Part shown: positions 15,793 through 24,613 of the stretch, piece after piece | Layout of the letters: every line of letters begins with the position of its first letter | Position numbering within the stretch: the stretch's first letter is position 1 | NCBI RefSeq assembly: GCF_031082405.1 | Contig: NZ_JAVHJU010000025.1 | Location: 248,001-312,000 of the forward strand | DNA length: 64,000 nt | Direction of reading: 5' to 3' | DNA from: Amycolatopsis sp. A133 | Lineage (GTDB): Bacteria > Actinomycetota > Actinomycetes > Mycobacteriales > Pseudonocardiaceae | The notes under the pieces: model-generated | What the model saw: the letters and a program-made list of their open reading frames with translations, nothing else | Database searches by the model: none | Told to the model about the DNA's origin: nothing | Translations under genes and position numbers: made by a program

Positions 15793-17304
15793 ATGACTCT
15801 GCTGCTGACCCTGGACGACGGTTCCGTGCAGCGCAAACTCGCCGATGCGGTGGAGTTCGCGCGAGCTGCGGTGCTGAAGGACGCACCCGAGGAGCAGCTC
15901 GGCGCGCACGTGGGGGTCACCCGCGAAGACGCGGTCACGGCGAGTCACCTGTTCGAGGCCCAGGTCCCGGGCTACGGAGGCTGGCGCTGGTCGGTGACGG
16001 TGGCCTTGGCGGGCGACGACGAGCCGGTGACGGTCAGCGAGGTCGTGCTGGTCCCGGGTCCGGACGCGCTGGTGGCCCCGGCGTGGGTGCCCTGGGAGCG
16101 CCGGGTGCGCGCGGGCGACCTCGGGGTGGGCGACATCTTCCCGACGGACGAGAACGACCCCCGCCTGGCCCCGGCGTACCTCCAGTCGGACGACCCGGCG
16201 GTGGAGGAGGTCTCCCGCGAGGCGGGCCTGGGCCGGGTGCACGTGCTGTCCCGGTTCGGCCGCACCGAGGCGGCGTCCCGCTGGCACGCGGGCGAGTTCG
16301 GCCCCCGTTCGGACATGGCCCGCAGCGCCCCGGACGTGTGCGGGACGTGCGGGTTCTTCGTGCCGCTGGCGGGTTCGCTGCGCGGGGTGTTCGGGGTGTG
16401 CAGCAACGACATAGCCCCGGCGGACGGCCACGTGGTGGACGTGGAGTACGGCTGCGGAGCGCACTCGGAGGTCGAGGTCGAGGTGACCTCCTCGGTCCCG
16501 GTGGCCGAGCTGGTGTACGACGACTCGCTGCTGGACTACGCGCCGGCCCCCGAGGTGGTGGAGACGGCGGCGGCCGAGCCGGAGACGGGGATCGCGGAGT
16601 CCGACCTGTCGCCGGCGGAGGTGGAGCCGGAGGTCGCGACCGAGCCGGCGGCGGACGAGTCTGCGGTGACTGAGGCGGGTGCCGAGCCGGTCGAAGCGGC
16701 GGAGGTGCCGGAAGAAGTGACCTCGGAGGTGACCGAGCCGGTTGAGGTCGCGGATGGGCCGGTGGCGGAGGACGCCTCGGCAGAGGTCGGCGAGGTCGCT
16801 GAGCCGGGTGAAGTTGAGGCCTCGGTGGTCGCCGAGCCGGTGGTGGCGGAGGTGCCGGAGCCCGCGGAAGCCGAGCCGACGCAGGCCGAGGTGACCGACG
16901 CGATCGCGCTGCAGGCGAGCCCGGAGCCGCTCGAAGCAACCACCGAATCCGAGGCCGCCGAAATCCCGGCCGCTGCGGAGTCGGATGCGGCGGAGGTGGA
17001 TCCGCTCCCCGCGGAGGTGGCCGACTTGGTTGCCGAGCCGGTGCCGGCCGAGGCAGTGGTGCCGGAGCCCGCGGATGCGGAGCCGACCCAGGCCGAGGTG
17101 ACCGATGCCGTCGCCACGCCGGAGCCGGCCGAGGCAGCGCCAGTCCAGGCCGAAGCGCCGGAAGCCGAGGCGGCTGCCGAGACCCCGGAAGCCGAAGTTC
17201 CCGAGGCCGTCCTCACCGACAACGTCGTGACCGCTGAGCCGGAGCCGGAAACTCCCGAAGCCGACGAAGCGCAGGCCCAGGTCGACAACGCTCCCGAACG
17301 GTGA
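15793..17304 (+). CDS. DUF3027 protein with cysteine motif and long A/E/P/V tail
   Basis: 503 residues. The conserved DUF3027 domain covers about the first 230 and includes LAPAYLQSDDPAVEEVSRE and a probable zinc-binding set: CGTCGFF, FGVCSND and YGCGAHSE. The family and position match M. tuberculosis Rv0877. From about residue 245 to the end the protein is an acidic, low-complexity tail of Ala, Glu, Pro and Val. It carries two near-identical copies of EPTQAEVTDA (about 16,875 and 17,088). Its stop overlaps the next start by 4 bp. The function is unknown. The tail is probably disordered and variable in length. Confidence 0.85.
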   Translation: MTLLLTLDDGSVQRKLADAVEFARAAVLKDAPEEQLGAHVGVTREDAVTASHLFEAQVPGYGGWRWSVTVALAGDDEPVTVSEVVLVPGPDALVAPAWVPWERRVRAGDLGVGDIFPTDENDPRLAPAYLQSDDPAVEEVSREAGLGRVHVLSRFGRTEAASRWHAGEFGPRSDMARSAPDVCGTCGFFVPLAGSLRGVFGVCSNDIAPADGHVVDVEYGCGAHSEVEVEVTSSVPVAELVYDDSLLDYAPAPEVVETAAAEPETGIAESDLSPAEVEPEVATEPAADESAVTEAGAEPVEAAEVPEEVTSEVTEPVEVADGPVAEDASAEVGEVAEPGEVEASVVAEPVVAEVPEPAEAEPTQAEVTDAIALQASPEPLEATTESEAAEIPAAAESDAAEVDPLPAEVADLVAEPVPAEAVVPEPADAEPTQAEVTDAVATPEPAEAAPVQAEAPEAEAAAETPEAEVPEAVLTDNVVTAEPEPETPEADEAQAQVDNAPER

Positions 17305-20108
17305 TCGGCGGCACTCCTGAGCCCGGGGATCCCTTCGGGACCGCGCGGCTCCGCGAAGCAACCCTGCGTGCCTGGCAGGACTCGCCCACCCGGCTCACCG
17401 AAGACACCAACGTCGAACGGGATCTGCGGATCGGCGCATACCGGGATCGGCTCTTCGTCGAGCTCGCGCAGAACGCCGCCGATGCCGCCATGGCCGCCGG
17501 GAAGCCCGGGCGGGTCCGGGTGTCCCTTGTGGACCGGGAACTGCGGTTCGCCAACACCGGCGCTCCGCTCGACGCGCGCGGGGTTGCCTCGCTCGCCTCG
17601 CTGCGGGCCTCCGGCAAGACCGGTGGGACCGTCGGGCGGTTCGGGGTCGGGTTCGCCGCGGTGCGGACCGTCTCCGATGAACCTCGTGTGGTCTCCACCA
17701 CCGGCGGTGTCGCCTTCTCCGCCGAACGCACCAAAGCCGCCGCGGGGATCGAGGGGGATGTTCCCGTCCTGCGGCTTCCGTGGCCCGTCCCCGCCGATGT
17801 GCCGCCCGGCTTCGACACCGAAGTGCGGCTGCCGCTGCGGGACGGCGTCGACGGGCCTGCCCTTCTCGATGGCTTTGCCCGCGACGTCGCCGATCTGCTC
17901 CTGGCCCTGCCCTGGCTGGGGGAAGTCGACGTGGACGGTCGCGTTTGGACTCGGGAAGCCGAGGGGGACATCGTCGGCATCCGGGGGCAGGAAACGGAAA
18001 CGCGCTGGCTGATCCACCGCGGTGACGTCGTGTGGGCCGTCCCCGTCCGTGCCGACGGGACGCCACGGCCGCTCGAAACGGACGTTCTGCACGCCCCGAC
18101 GCCCACCGACGACGGACTGTCGCTGCCTGCCCGGCTGCTCGCCTCCGTGCCGGTCGAACCGTCGCGCCGGCGCGCGCTTCCCGGGCCCGAACTGGCGAAA
18201 GCACTCGAAGCCGCCGCGAAAGAGTACGTCGGGCTGGTCCGGCTCCTGCCGGCCGGGCACCGGTTCGCGCTCGTTCCCGTGCCGGGGTTTCCGAAGTCCA
18301 CTGTGGACGCCAAGTTGCGCGACGAAGTGCTGGACGTCCTCAGTGGAGAGCCGTGGCTGTCCACCCAGGACGGTGGTGAGGTCTCCGGCCGTCAGGCGCG
18401 GGTGCTCGACGTCGACGTGCCCGGCCTGTCCGCTCTCCTCGTCGATCTTGTGCCCGGCCTGATCGAAGGGCCCGCGCAGGCGCTGAAAGCCGTTTCGGTG
18501 CAGGTGATCGGCATCGAAGAGGTGCTGGAGACGCTCACCGGCGTCACCCGCGACCCGGGCTGGTGGCGGGAGGTCTACGCGGCCCTGGCGATCGCCGTCG
18601 AGTCGCACGCGCTCGCCGGGGAACGGCTGGACGGGCTGCCGGTTCCCCTGTCGGACGGCCGGACGCTGCCCGGTGCGCGTGGCTGCCTGCTGGTGGAAGG
18701 CTCGGCCGAACTGCTCGACCTGCTGTCCGATGTGGACATCCCGGGACTGCGGCTGGTGCACCCCGCCGCGTCGCACCCGCTCCTGGAACGCTTGGGCGCC
18801 AAGCACGCCGACGCCCGCGAGCTGCTCAACGCCGATCAGCTGCGTGACGCCGTCGAGCGCAGTGTCGAGGACGTCCGGTCCGGGTTGGACGGTACGACGC
18901 TCGCCGGTGCGGTGCTGCGGCTGATCGCCGACTGCGGGGACGACGCTCCGAGCTGGGCCGGCGCGCTCGCCCTGCCCGGCACCGACACCTGGCGCCGGGC
19001 CGACGAACTCGTCCTGCCCGCTTCGCCGTTGCTGGACATCTTCGACGAAGAGGTCTTCGAGGAAGACGGCGCACTGGACGTCCTCGACGAAGACTTCGCC
19101 GGGGACTGGCCCCAAAGCACGCTCGAGGCCGCCGGGGTGCTCGACTCGTTCGCGCTGGTCGTCGACGACGAGCCGCACGAGCCCGATCACGACCTGCCCG
19201 ACGAGGAAACCTGGTGGGACTCGCTGCCGGAGCCGCCGTCGACGCTCGTTGCGATCCGGGACCTCGACCTCGTCGCCGACGACGCTTGGCCGGCGGCCCT
19301 GCGCCTGCTCGCCGCGCGCCCTGAAACCTGGCACGCCCTGCGCGCGCCCCGGGGGCACGCCGCCTGGTGGATCGCGCAGTACGCCGTGCTCGGCGGGGCC
19401 GCGCCGAACGAGTGGCGCCTGCCGGACGCCGACCTGGCCGGGCTCTTCGACGAGGTCCCCGACGTCGGCCTGAGCGAAGACCTGCTCAAGGTCGCCGGCG
19501 TGCGCGCGGATCTCACGCTGTCCACTTTGGACGAGGCGCAGAACGTCCTGCACCGGCTCTCCGACGGGCACCGGCAGATCTCGCCGGGCCTGGCCGCCCG
19601 CGCCTACGACGCGGTCGTCGAGTCCGGGTTCGAGGTGTGGGAGCCGGGTGGCCTGCGCGCGGCGGACGGCTCGGTCGTCGGAGGTGCGCTCATCCTCGAC
19701 GTCCCGTGGGTCGCCGGGGCGCTGGAGCCGGACCAGTACGTGGTCGCGCCCGCGAACCCCGACCGGCTCTCGTTCCTGCTCGACGAACCGCTGGCCGGCG
19801 AAGAGCCGGCCGAGGTGACCAGCGAAGGCGAGTACGCCCCCTGGGCCGAGCTCCCCGCGCTGAAGCTCGTCGCGGACCAGCTCGGCCTCCGGCTGCCCGA
19901 GGGTGGCGTCCTGGTGCACGACCCGCTCACCGTGCGCATCAAGGGCGCCGAGCACGACGTCCAGTGGTGGTCCGATGGCCGGCTGCACGCGGCCGACACG
20001 TCGGAAGGCCTGGCGCGCGCGTTCGCCTGGGCGGCCGGGCGCTGGCCCGACCGGCACCTGATCACGGCGCTGCTCGACGACCCGTCACCGCGGACGCTCC
20101 TCGCCTGA
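17301..20108 (+). CDS. Sacsin/Hsp90-like GHKL ATPase-domain protein
   Basis: 935 residues, starting at GTG in a GTGA overlap with DUF3027. The N-terminal 230 residues hold a GHKL ATP-binding fold. The N-box is FVELAQNAADAA, followed by LRFANTGAPLD and then SLRASGKTGGTVGRFGVGF, which supplies the glycine-rich lid. The rest is long, alpha/beta, acidic in places (LDIFDEEVFEEDGALDVLDE), and has no recognised domain. It resembles actinobacterial proteins annotated as sacsin N-terminal-like ATP-binding. A chaperone-like role is inferred only from the fold. The tight coupling to DUF3027 suggests joint function. Confidence 0.85.
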   Translation: MIGGTPEPGDPFGTARLREATLRAWQDSPTRLTEDTNVERDLRIGAYRDRLFVELAQNAADAAMAAGKPGRVRVSLVDRELRFANTGAPLDARGVASLASLRASGKTGGTVGRFGVGFAAVRTVSDEPRVVSTTGGVAFSAERTKAAAGIEGDVPVLRLPWPVPADVPPGFDTEVRLPLRDGVDGPALLDGFARDVADLLLALPWLGEVDVDGRVWTREAEGDIVGIRGQETETRWLIHRGDVVWAVPVRADGTPRPLETDVLHAPTPTDDGLSLPARLLASVPVEPSRRRALPGPELAKALEAAAKEYVGLVRLLPAGHRFALVPVPGFPKSTVDAKLRDEVLDVLSGEPWLSTQDGGEVSGRQARVLDVDVPGLSALLVDLVPGLIEGPAQALKAVSVQVIGIEEVLETLTGVTRDPGWWREVYAALAIAVESHALAGERLDGLPVPLSDGRTLPGARGCLLVEGSAELLDLLSDVDIPGLRLVHPAASHPLLERLGAKHADARELLNADQLRDAVERSVEDVRSGLDGTTLAGAVLRLIADCGDDAPSWAGALALPGTDTWRRADELVLPASPLLDIFDEEVFEEDGALDVLDEDFAGDWPQSTLEAAGVLDSFALVVDDEPHEPDHDLPDEETWWDSLPEPPSTLVAIRDLDLVADDAWPAALRLLAARPETWHALRAPRGHAAWWIAQYAVLGGAAPNEWRLPDADLAGLFDEVPDVGLSEDLLKVAGVRADLTLSTLDEAQNVLHRLSDGHRQISPGLAARAYDAVVESGFEVWEPGGLRAADGSVVGGALILDVPWVAGALEPDQYVVAPANPDRLSFLLDEPLAGEEPAEVTSEGEYAPWAELPALKLVADQLGLRLPEGGVLVHDPLTVRIKGAEHDVQWWSDGRLHAADTSEGLARAFAWAAGRWPDRHLITALLDDPSPRTLLA
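18296..18308. repeat. GTCCACTGTGGAC palindrome, copy 1
   Basis: Exact 13-bp palindrome inside the GHKL protein gene, read in frame as S-T-V-D. It is identical to copies at 54901 and 57452. Confidence 0.7.
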
Positions 20109-20111
20109 GCG

Positions 20112-20378
20112 TCAGAGCCGCTGGGCCGACTTCGACCCGCGGCGGGCGGCGGCGCGCTGCCAGCCGATGATCGCCAGGCCGACGAAGCCGAGCGCAAAAC
20201 CGGACAGCGCCGTCTGCACCCACAGCCCCGAAGTCGTGAAGAAGAGCACCACCAGCGCGACAGCCCAGATCGAGGTGCCTACGATCACCACCGGCGTCAG
20301 GTCGGTCAGCCTCTTGGGCAGCTCCGGCGTGTGCCGCAACGAGCCCGTAACCTCCGGTGGATTGATCGGTTCACTCAC
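20112..20378 (-). CDS. DUF2530 membrane protein
   Basis: 88 residues from GTG 20376-20378. Two hydrophobic segments (VVIVGTSIWAVALVVLFF and TALSGFALGFVGLAIIGW) are preceded by a hydrophilic proline-containing N-terminus and followed by a basic tail (RAAARRGSK). This matches the small actinobacterial DUF2530 family of unknown function. Its gene ends 3 bp from the convergent GHKL gene and diverges from the permease. Confidence 0.8.
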   Translation of the reverse strand: MSEPINPPEVTGSLRHTPELPKRLTDLTPVVIVGTSIWAVALVVLFFTTSGLWVQTALSGFALGFVGLAIIGWQRAAARRGSKSAQRL

Positions 20379-20421
20379 GAGGTGCAGGCTACTCCGCAGC
20401 AGCGACAGAATGGGCAGGCGA

Positions 20422-21891
20422 ATGGCGGAGCAGGAGACGACCCGCACCGGGACGTCCACACTGGACCGGTTCTTCCGGATCACCGAGCGGGGGTCGACCG
20501 TGTCGCGCGAGCTGCGCGGCGGCCTGGTCACCTTCGTCACGATGGCCTACATCGTGGTGCTGAACCCGCTGATCATCGGCAGCTTCTCGGCCGACGACGC
20601 GGGCGCGCACAAGGACGTCCTCGGTGGCATCCTCCCGGTGCCGCAGGTCGCCGCGGTGACCGCGCTCGTCGCCGGTGTCCTGACCATCCTCATGGGCCTG
20701 ATCGCGAACTACCCGTTCGCCATCGCGACCGGCCTGGGTATCAACAGCCTGGTCGCGGTCACCATCGCCCCGCAGCTGACCTGGCCCGAGGCGATGGGCC
20801 TGGTGGTCATCGAGGGCGTGATCATCGTGGCGCTCGTGCTCACCGGCTTCCGCACCGCGGTGTTCCGGGCCGTGCCGGCCGCGCTGAAGTCCGCGATCGC
20901 CGTCGGCATCGGCGTGTTCATCTGCCTGATCGGGCTGGTCGACGCCGGGTTCGTGCGCCGGCTGCCGGACGCCGCGCACACCACCGTCCCGGTGGGCCTG
21001 GGCATCAACGGCTCGATCGCCTCGTGGCCGACCGCGGTCTTCGTCGTCGGCCTGCTCGTCACCGGCATCCTGGTCGTCCGGAAGGTCAAGGGCGCCATCC
21101 TGATCGGCGTGCTGACCTCGACCGTGCTGGCCATCGTCGTAGAAGCGATCGTCAAGGCCGGGCCGTCGCAGGGCACCAACCCGAAGGGCTGGAACCTCGG
21201 TTACCCGGCGCTGCCCGACCAGGTGCTCGGCCTGCCGAACCTCTCCCTGGTCGGTGACGTCTCCTTCGGCGCCTGGACGCGGCTACCGATCATCACCGTC
21301 TGCCTGCTGGTGTTCACGCTGGTGCTCGCCGACTTCTTCGACGCGATGGGCACCATGACCGGCCTCGCGAAGGAGGCCGACTTGCTGCCCGAGGACGGCC
21401 AGCTGCCCAACGTCGGCAAGGCGCTGTTCGTCGAGGGCCTCGCGGGCGCGGCCGGCGGCTTCGGCTCGGCCAGCTCGAACACGGTGTTCGTCGAATCGGC
21501 GTCGGGCATCGCGGAGGGCGCGCGGACGGGCCTGGCGAACGTCGTCACCGGGGTGCTGTTCCTCGCCGCGATGTTCCTGACCCCGCTGTACCAGGTCGTG
21601 CCGGTCGAGGCGGCCGCGCCGGCACTGGTCGTGGTCGGCGCGATGCTGATGTCGCAGGTCCGCGACATCGACTTCACCGATTACTCGATCGCGCTGCCGG
21701 CGTTCCTGACCATCGTCGTCATGCCGTTCACGTACTCGATCGCGAACGGCATCGGCGCCGGGTTCGTCAGCTACGTCGTGATCCGCGCGGCTACCGGCAA
21801 GGCCCGCCAGGTGCACCCGCTGATGTGGGCGATCGCGCTGGCCTTCGTCGCCTACTTCGCGGTCGGGCCGCTGCAGGCCGCGTTCCGGTGA
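20422..21891 (+). CDS. AzgA-type purine (hypoxanthine/guanine/adenine) permease
   Basis: 489 residues with about 13 transmembrane segments. The AzgA subgroup of nucleobase permeases is indicated by RGGLVTFVTMAYIVVLNPLI, ATGLGINSLVAVTIAPQLTW, and the helix-10 signature DFFDAMGTMTGLAKEADLL followed by GAAGGFGSASSNTVFVESASG. It should import purine bases by proton symport. ATG 20422 was chosen; an in-frame ATG at 20410 adds four residues. Exact specificity is not readable. Confidence 0.88.
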   Translation: MAEQETTRTGTSTLDRFFRITERGSTVSRELRGGLVTFVTMAYIVVLNPLIIGSFSADDAGAHKDVLGGILPVPQVAAVTALVAGVLTILMGLIANYPFAIATGLGINSLVAVTIAPQLTWPEAMGLVVIEGVIIVALVLTGFRTAVFRAVPAALKSAIAVGIGVFICLIGLVDAGFVRRLPDAAHTTVPVGLGINGSIASWPTAVFVVGLLVTGILVVRKVKGAILIGVLTSTVLAIVVEAIVKAGPSQGTNPKGWNLGYPALPDQVLGLPNLSLVGDVSFGAWTRLPIITVCLLVFTLVLADFFDAMGTMTGLAKEADLLPEDGQLPNVGKALFVEGLAGAAGGFGSASSNTVFVESASGIAEGARTGLANVVTGVLFLAAMFLTPLYQVVPVEAAAPALVVVGAMLMSQVRDIDFTDYSIALPAFLTIVVMPFTYSIANGIGAGFVSYVVIRAATGKARQVHPLMWAIALAFVAYFAVGPLQAAFR

Positions 21892-22467
21892 TCAGCCGGC
21901 GCCGGTGACCCGCAACGCCGCGTCGAGAACACCCCGGTTCTGCTCGAACTCGGCGGGCGGCCCCTCGAACCGGATGGTGACCAAGGTGTCTTCGACACCG
22001 AGGCCGATCACGGTGACCCGCCGGGCGGCACCGTCGCGCTGATAGGTGTAGTCCCATTCCGCGGCGTCGTACTCCGTCACCGGCGCGTGCTCGACGACCG
22101 TGCCGCCCTGGCCGCGGGCCAGGGCGCGGAGGCCGCTCACCGGGTCCTCCTGCGTGATCGGTACCCGGTCGGTCTCCAGCAGGAGGTCGCCGTGCCGGTA
22201 ACTCGCGCGGTCCTTGTCGTGGGTCGCGGCCCAGGTGACCGGCACCGGGATCTCGACGGTGAAGCCGCCGGTCTCGCTGCCGGGCTGGGCCGGGAAGTCG
22301 TAGGTCTCCAGCAGGCCTTGCGTGGGCAGGGTCGTGGTTGTCGGCGCGGGCACCGCCGAGGAAGGTGCGGCCGCCGGCGCGGCGTCGGTGCCGCCCGCGA
22401 ACTGGGCCACCACGACCGCCAGGACCGCCGCGCCGACCACGGCCGAGCCCACCAGCTTCTTGTGCAT
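21892..22467 (-). CDS. Secreted/membrane-anchored LpqN/LpqT-like protein
   Basis: 191 residues. An N-terminal hydrophobic signal (KKLVGSAVVGAAVLAVVVAQ) is followed by an Ala/Pro/Thr-rich linker. The compact domain that follows starts GLLETYDFPAQPGSETGGF. No lipobox cysteine is present, so it is probably secreted or anchored by an uncleaved signal. The domain resembles the LpqN family of mycobacterial exported proteins (moderate confidence). It converges with the purine permease, stop to stop, and diverges from the MarR gene. Confidence 0.7.
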   Translation of the reverse strand: MHKKLVGSAVVGAAVLAVVVAQFAGGTDAAPAAAPSSAVPAPTTTTLPTQGLLETYDFPAQPGSETGGFTVEIPVPVTWAATHDKDRASYRHGDLLLETDRVPITQEDPVSGLRALARGQGGTVVEHAPVTEYDAAEWDYTYQRDGAARRVTVIGLGVEDTLVTIRFEGPPAEFEQNRGVLDAALRVTGAG

Positions 22468-22552
22468 CCGACTCCCCAGGTTCTGTTCCTGGTTGAGGAC
22501 GCGCGGACCTGTTCCAGGTTGCGGATTGACGGAGATCACCCGCGCGGCCGAA

Positions 22553-22575
22553 GTATCGTAAGGTATGCTAACTAT
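22553..22575 (+). promoter_or_regulatory. Promoter/operator region of the MarR-MFS operon
   Basis: Two 9-bp direct repeats, GTATCGTAA (22553) and GTATGCTAA (22563), are spaced one helical turn apart. They sit immediately before the ATG at 22576, and a TATGCT -10-like hexamer is inside the second. The transcript would be nearly leaderless. A local autoregulatory site is plausible. Confidence 0.4.
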
Positions 22576-23007
22576 ATGTCCGGCGACACGCACGAACGCT
22601 CCTTGGCGAGCCGTCTGCGTCTCGCGGTGGTCCGGCTCAACCGCCGGCTGCGGGCACAGCGCGTCGGGGACGACCTCACGCTGACGCAGGTCGCCGCGCT
22701 GTCCACCCTGCACAAGTGCGGTGCGCTGACCCCCGGGCAGCTCGCCGCGAAGGAAGGCGTCCAGCCACCTTCGATGACGAGGGTGATCGCCGCGCTCGAG
22801 GAACTGGGGTTCGTCGAGCGGCGTCCGCACCCGACCGATGGCAGGCAAGCCATCGTCGAGCTGTCCGAGAGCGGGCTGGCCTACGTGAAGAAGGCCATCT
22901 CCGTGCGGGAGGCGTGGCTGGACCGGCAATTGGCGGAACTCGGCGACGAAGAGCGCGAAGTGCTCTCCAAAGCCGCCGAAATCATAGACAGGATGGCGGG
23001 GAACTAA
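22576..23007 (+). CDS. MarR-family transcriptional regulator
   Basis: 143 residues. A winged helix-turn-helix spans LTLTQVAALSTLHKCGALTP, then LAAKEGVQPPSMTRVIAAL, with wing residues RRPHPTDGRQAIVELSE. Family and gene neighbourhood match M. tuberculosis Rv0880. It is followed after 5 bp by an MFS exporter gene, so it probably represses the pair until a ligand is bound. The ATG lies just after the promoter repeats, implying a leaderless or short-leader message. Confidence 0.88.
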   Translation: MSGDTHERSLASRLRLAVVRLNRRLRAQRVGDDLTLTQVAALSTLHKCGALTPGQLAAKEGVQPPSMTRVIAALEELGFVERRPHPTDGRQAIVELSESGLAYVKKAISVREAWLDRQLAELGDEEREVLSKAAEIIDRMAGN

Positions 23008-23012
23008 CCACG

Positions 23013-24377
23013 GTGACGGCCACGGGTAGCAAAACCAAGCGTTCGATGGAGACCACTGCTACCCGGGAGACGGCCCCGCCGCCGTCCGCATCACCACCGT
23101 CCGAAGCCAAGCGCAGCAGCATGTTCGCCTCGCTGCGGGTCCGCAACTACCGGCTGTTCTTCACCGGCCAGGTCATCTCGAACATCGGCACCTGGATGCA
23201 GCGCATCGCCCAGGACTGGCTGGTGTTCACCCTCAGCGGCAACAACCCGATCGCCCTCGGCATCGCGGTGGCCCTGCAGTTCACGCCGACGCTGTTCCTT
23301 TCGCTGTGGGCCGGCGTCCTCGCCGACCGCGTCGACAAGCGGCGGCTGCTCACCTGGATCCAGGCCGCCGCGTGTTCGCAGGCGGTCATCCTCGGCGTGC
23401 TCGACCTGAGCGGGATCGCCGCGCTGTGGCACGTCTACGTCCTCTGCTTCACCCTCGGCGTGACGGCGGCGCTGGAAGTGCCGACGCGGCAGTCGTTCGT
23501 CGCCGAGATGGTGGGCCGCGACCAGGTGACCAACGCCGTCGCGCTGAACTCCTCGATCTTCAACATGGCGCGGATCGTCGGCCCGGCGATCGCCGGGTTC
23601 GCGATCACCTGGATCGGCACCGGCTGGCTGTTCATCGCGAACGCGCTCAGCACGGTCGCGGTGATCACCGGGCTGATCCTGATGAACCCGGACAAGCTGT
23701 TCCGCGTCGCGGCCGTGCCGCGCGAGAAGGGACAGCTGGCCGAGGGCCTGCGGTACGTCCGGCGGCGCTCCGACCTGATGACGGTGATGGTGCTCGTGCT
23801 GTTCGTCAGCACGTTCGGCATCACGTACTTCAGCTCGCTCCCGATCGTCGCGGCCAACGTCTTCCACACCGCCGCCGACGGCTACGGCCTGCTGTCGACG
23901 CTGGTCGCGGTCGGTACCTTCACCGGCGCGGTGATGTCCGCCCGCCGCGGCACGAAGGGGCGGCCACGGGTGCGGCTGATGCTGGTGTCGGCGTTCTTCC
24001 TCGGTGTGTTCGAGCTGATCACGGCGTTCATGCCGACGTACCTGACGTTCGGCCTCGGCCTGATCCCGCTCGGCTTCGCCACGATGACGTTCCTCAACAC
24101 GGCGAACGCGCTGGTGCAGACGTCGGTCAGCCCCGAGATGCGCGGCCGCGTGATGGGCCTGTACGTGCTGGTCCTGATCGGCGGCAACCCGATCGGTGGC
24201 CCGATGGTGGGGTGGATGGCCGACGCGTTCGGGGGGCGGTCTCCGTTCTACATCGGTGGTGCGGTGTCGGCCGTGGCCGCGGTCGTGTGCGCCGTGGTGC
24301 TGATCCGCCGGGGCGGGATCTCCTGGCCGGTGAAGCGGGGGCTGGGGCTGCGGGTGCTGAAGCGGGCCAAGGTCTGA
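23013..24377 (+). CDS. MFS exporter co-transcribed with MarR
   Basis: 454 residues from GTG 23013. After a hydrophilic N-terminus of about 35 residues come about 12 transmembrane segments. EntS/Tmr-type features are present: FFTGQVISNIGTWMQRIAQD, LAGVLADRVDKRRLL-like loop 2-3 text, and NPIGGPMVGWMADAFGGR. Such proteins export drugs or siderophores. Control by the adjacent MarR favours export of a small toxic molecule. An iron-box palindrome lies downstream rather than upstream, so iron control of this gene is not supported. Confidence 0.85.
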   Translation: MTATGSKTKRSMETTATRETAPPPSASPPSEAKRSSMFASLRVRNYRLFFTGQVISNIGTWMQRIAQDWLVFTLSGNNPIALGIAVALQFTPTLFLSLWAGVLADRVDKRRLLTWIQAAACSQAVILGVLDLSGIAALWHVYVLCFTLGVTAALEVPTRQSFVAEMVGRDQVTNAVALNSSIFNMARIVGPAIAGFAITWIGTGWLFIANALSTVAVITGLILMNPDKLFRVAAVPREKGQLAEGLRYVRRRSDLMTVMVLVLFVSTFGITYFSSLPIVAANVFHTAADGYGLLSTLVAVGTFTGAVMSARRGTKGRPRVRLMLVSAFFLGVFELITAFMPTYLTFGLGLIPLGFATMTFLNTANALVQTSVSPEMRGRVMGLYVLVLIGGNPIGGPMVGWMADAFGGRSPFYIGGAVSAVAAVVCAVVLIRRGGISWPVKRGLGLRVLKRAKV

Positions 24378-24509
24378 CCGGCAGTACTGGTTCGTGTTCA
24401 CGGCGTGACCGTATCGGCGGGCACCGACAAAAACCGGTGGTCCACGGCCTGAGTGTCACCCGGAAGGGTGAGATCCGGGTCTCCGCGGCGCACCTCTTGC
24501 CCGAAGAGA

Positions 24510-24528
24510 TGAGGTTAGGCTAACCTCA
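24510..24528 (+). promoter_or_regulatory. Orphan iron-box-like palindrome (IdeR/DtxR type)
   Basis: TGAGGTTAGGCTAACCTCA is a perfect 19-bp palindrome, close to the IdeR/DmdR consensus TTAGGTTAGGCTAACCTAA. It lies after the end of the MFS gene and before the convergent N-acetyltransferase gene, so no recognised gene starts from it. An ATG follows at 24532, and a strong hairpin ends at 24612. Confidence 0.65.
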
Positions 24529-24574
24529 TACATGTCCGCTTCGTGGTGGGAGCGGCAGTCAGTTCGGGAACGGA

Positions 24575-24612
24575 CGGAGCCCCGGCCCTGGGAACCCCAG
24601 GCCGGGGCTCCG
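24575..24612. terminator. Strong hairpin next to the N-acetyltransferase stop
   Basis: CGGAGCCCCGGCC pairs with GGCCGGGGCTCCG, and the inner CTGGG and CCCAG extend the stem with one bulge. It ends the minus-strand NAT transcript and would also stop any plus-strand transcript from the iron box about 50 bp upstream. Confidence 0.7.
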
Positions 24613-24613
24613 T

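Noticed and set aside
16536..20057. 1173-codon minus-strand frame
   Set aside because: Runs antisense to DUF3027 and the GHKL gene; its Ala/Ser-rich end is the mirror of the acidic tail. No motif or start signal.
24510..24528. Iron box as the regulator of the MFS exporter at 23013
   Set aside because: The box lies downstream of that gene's stop, so it cannot be its promoter element.
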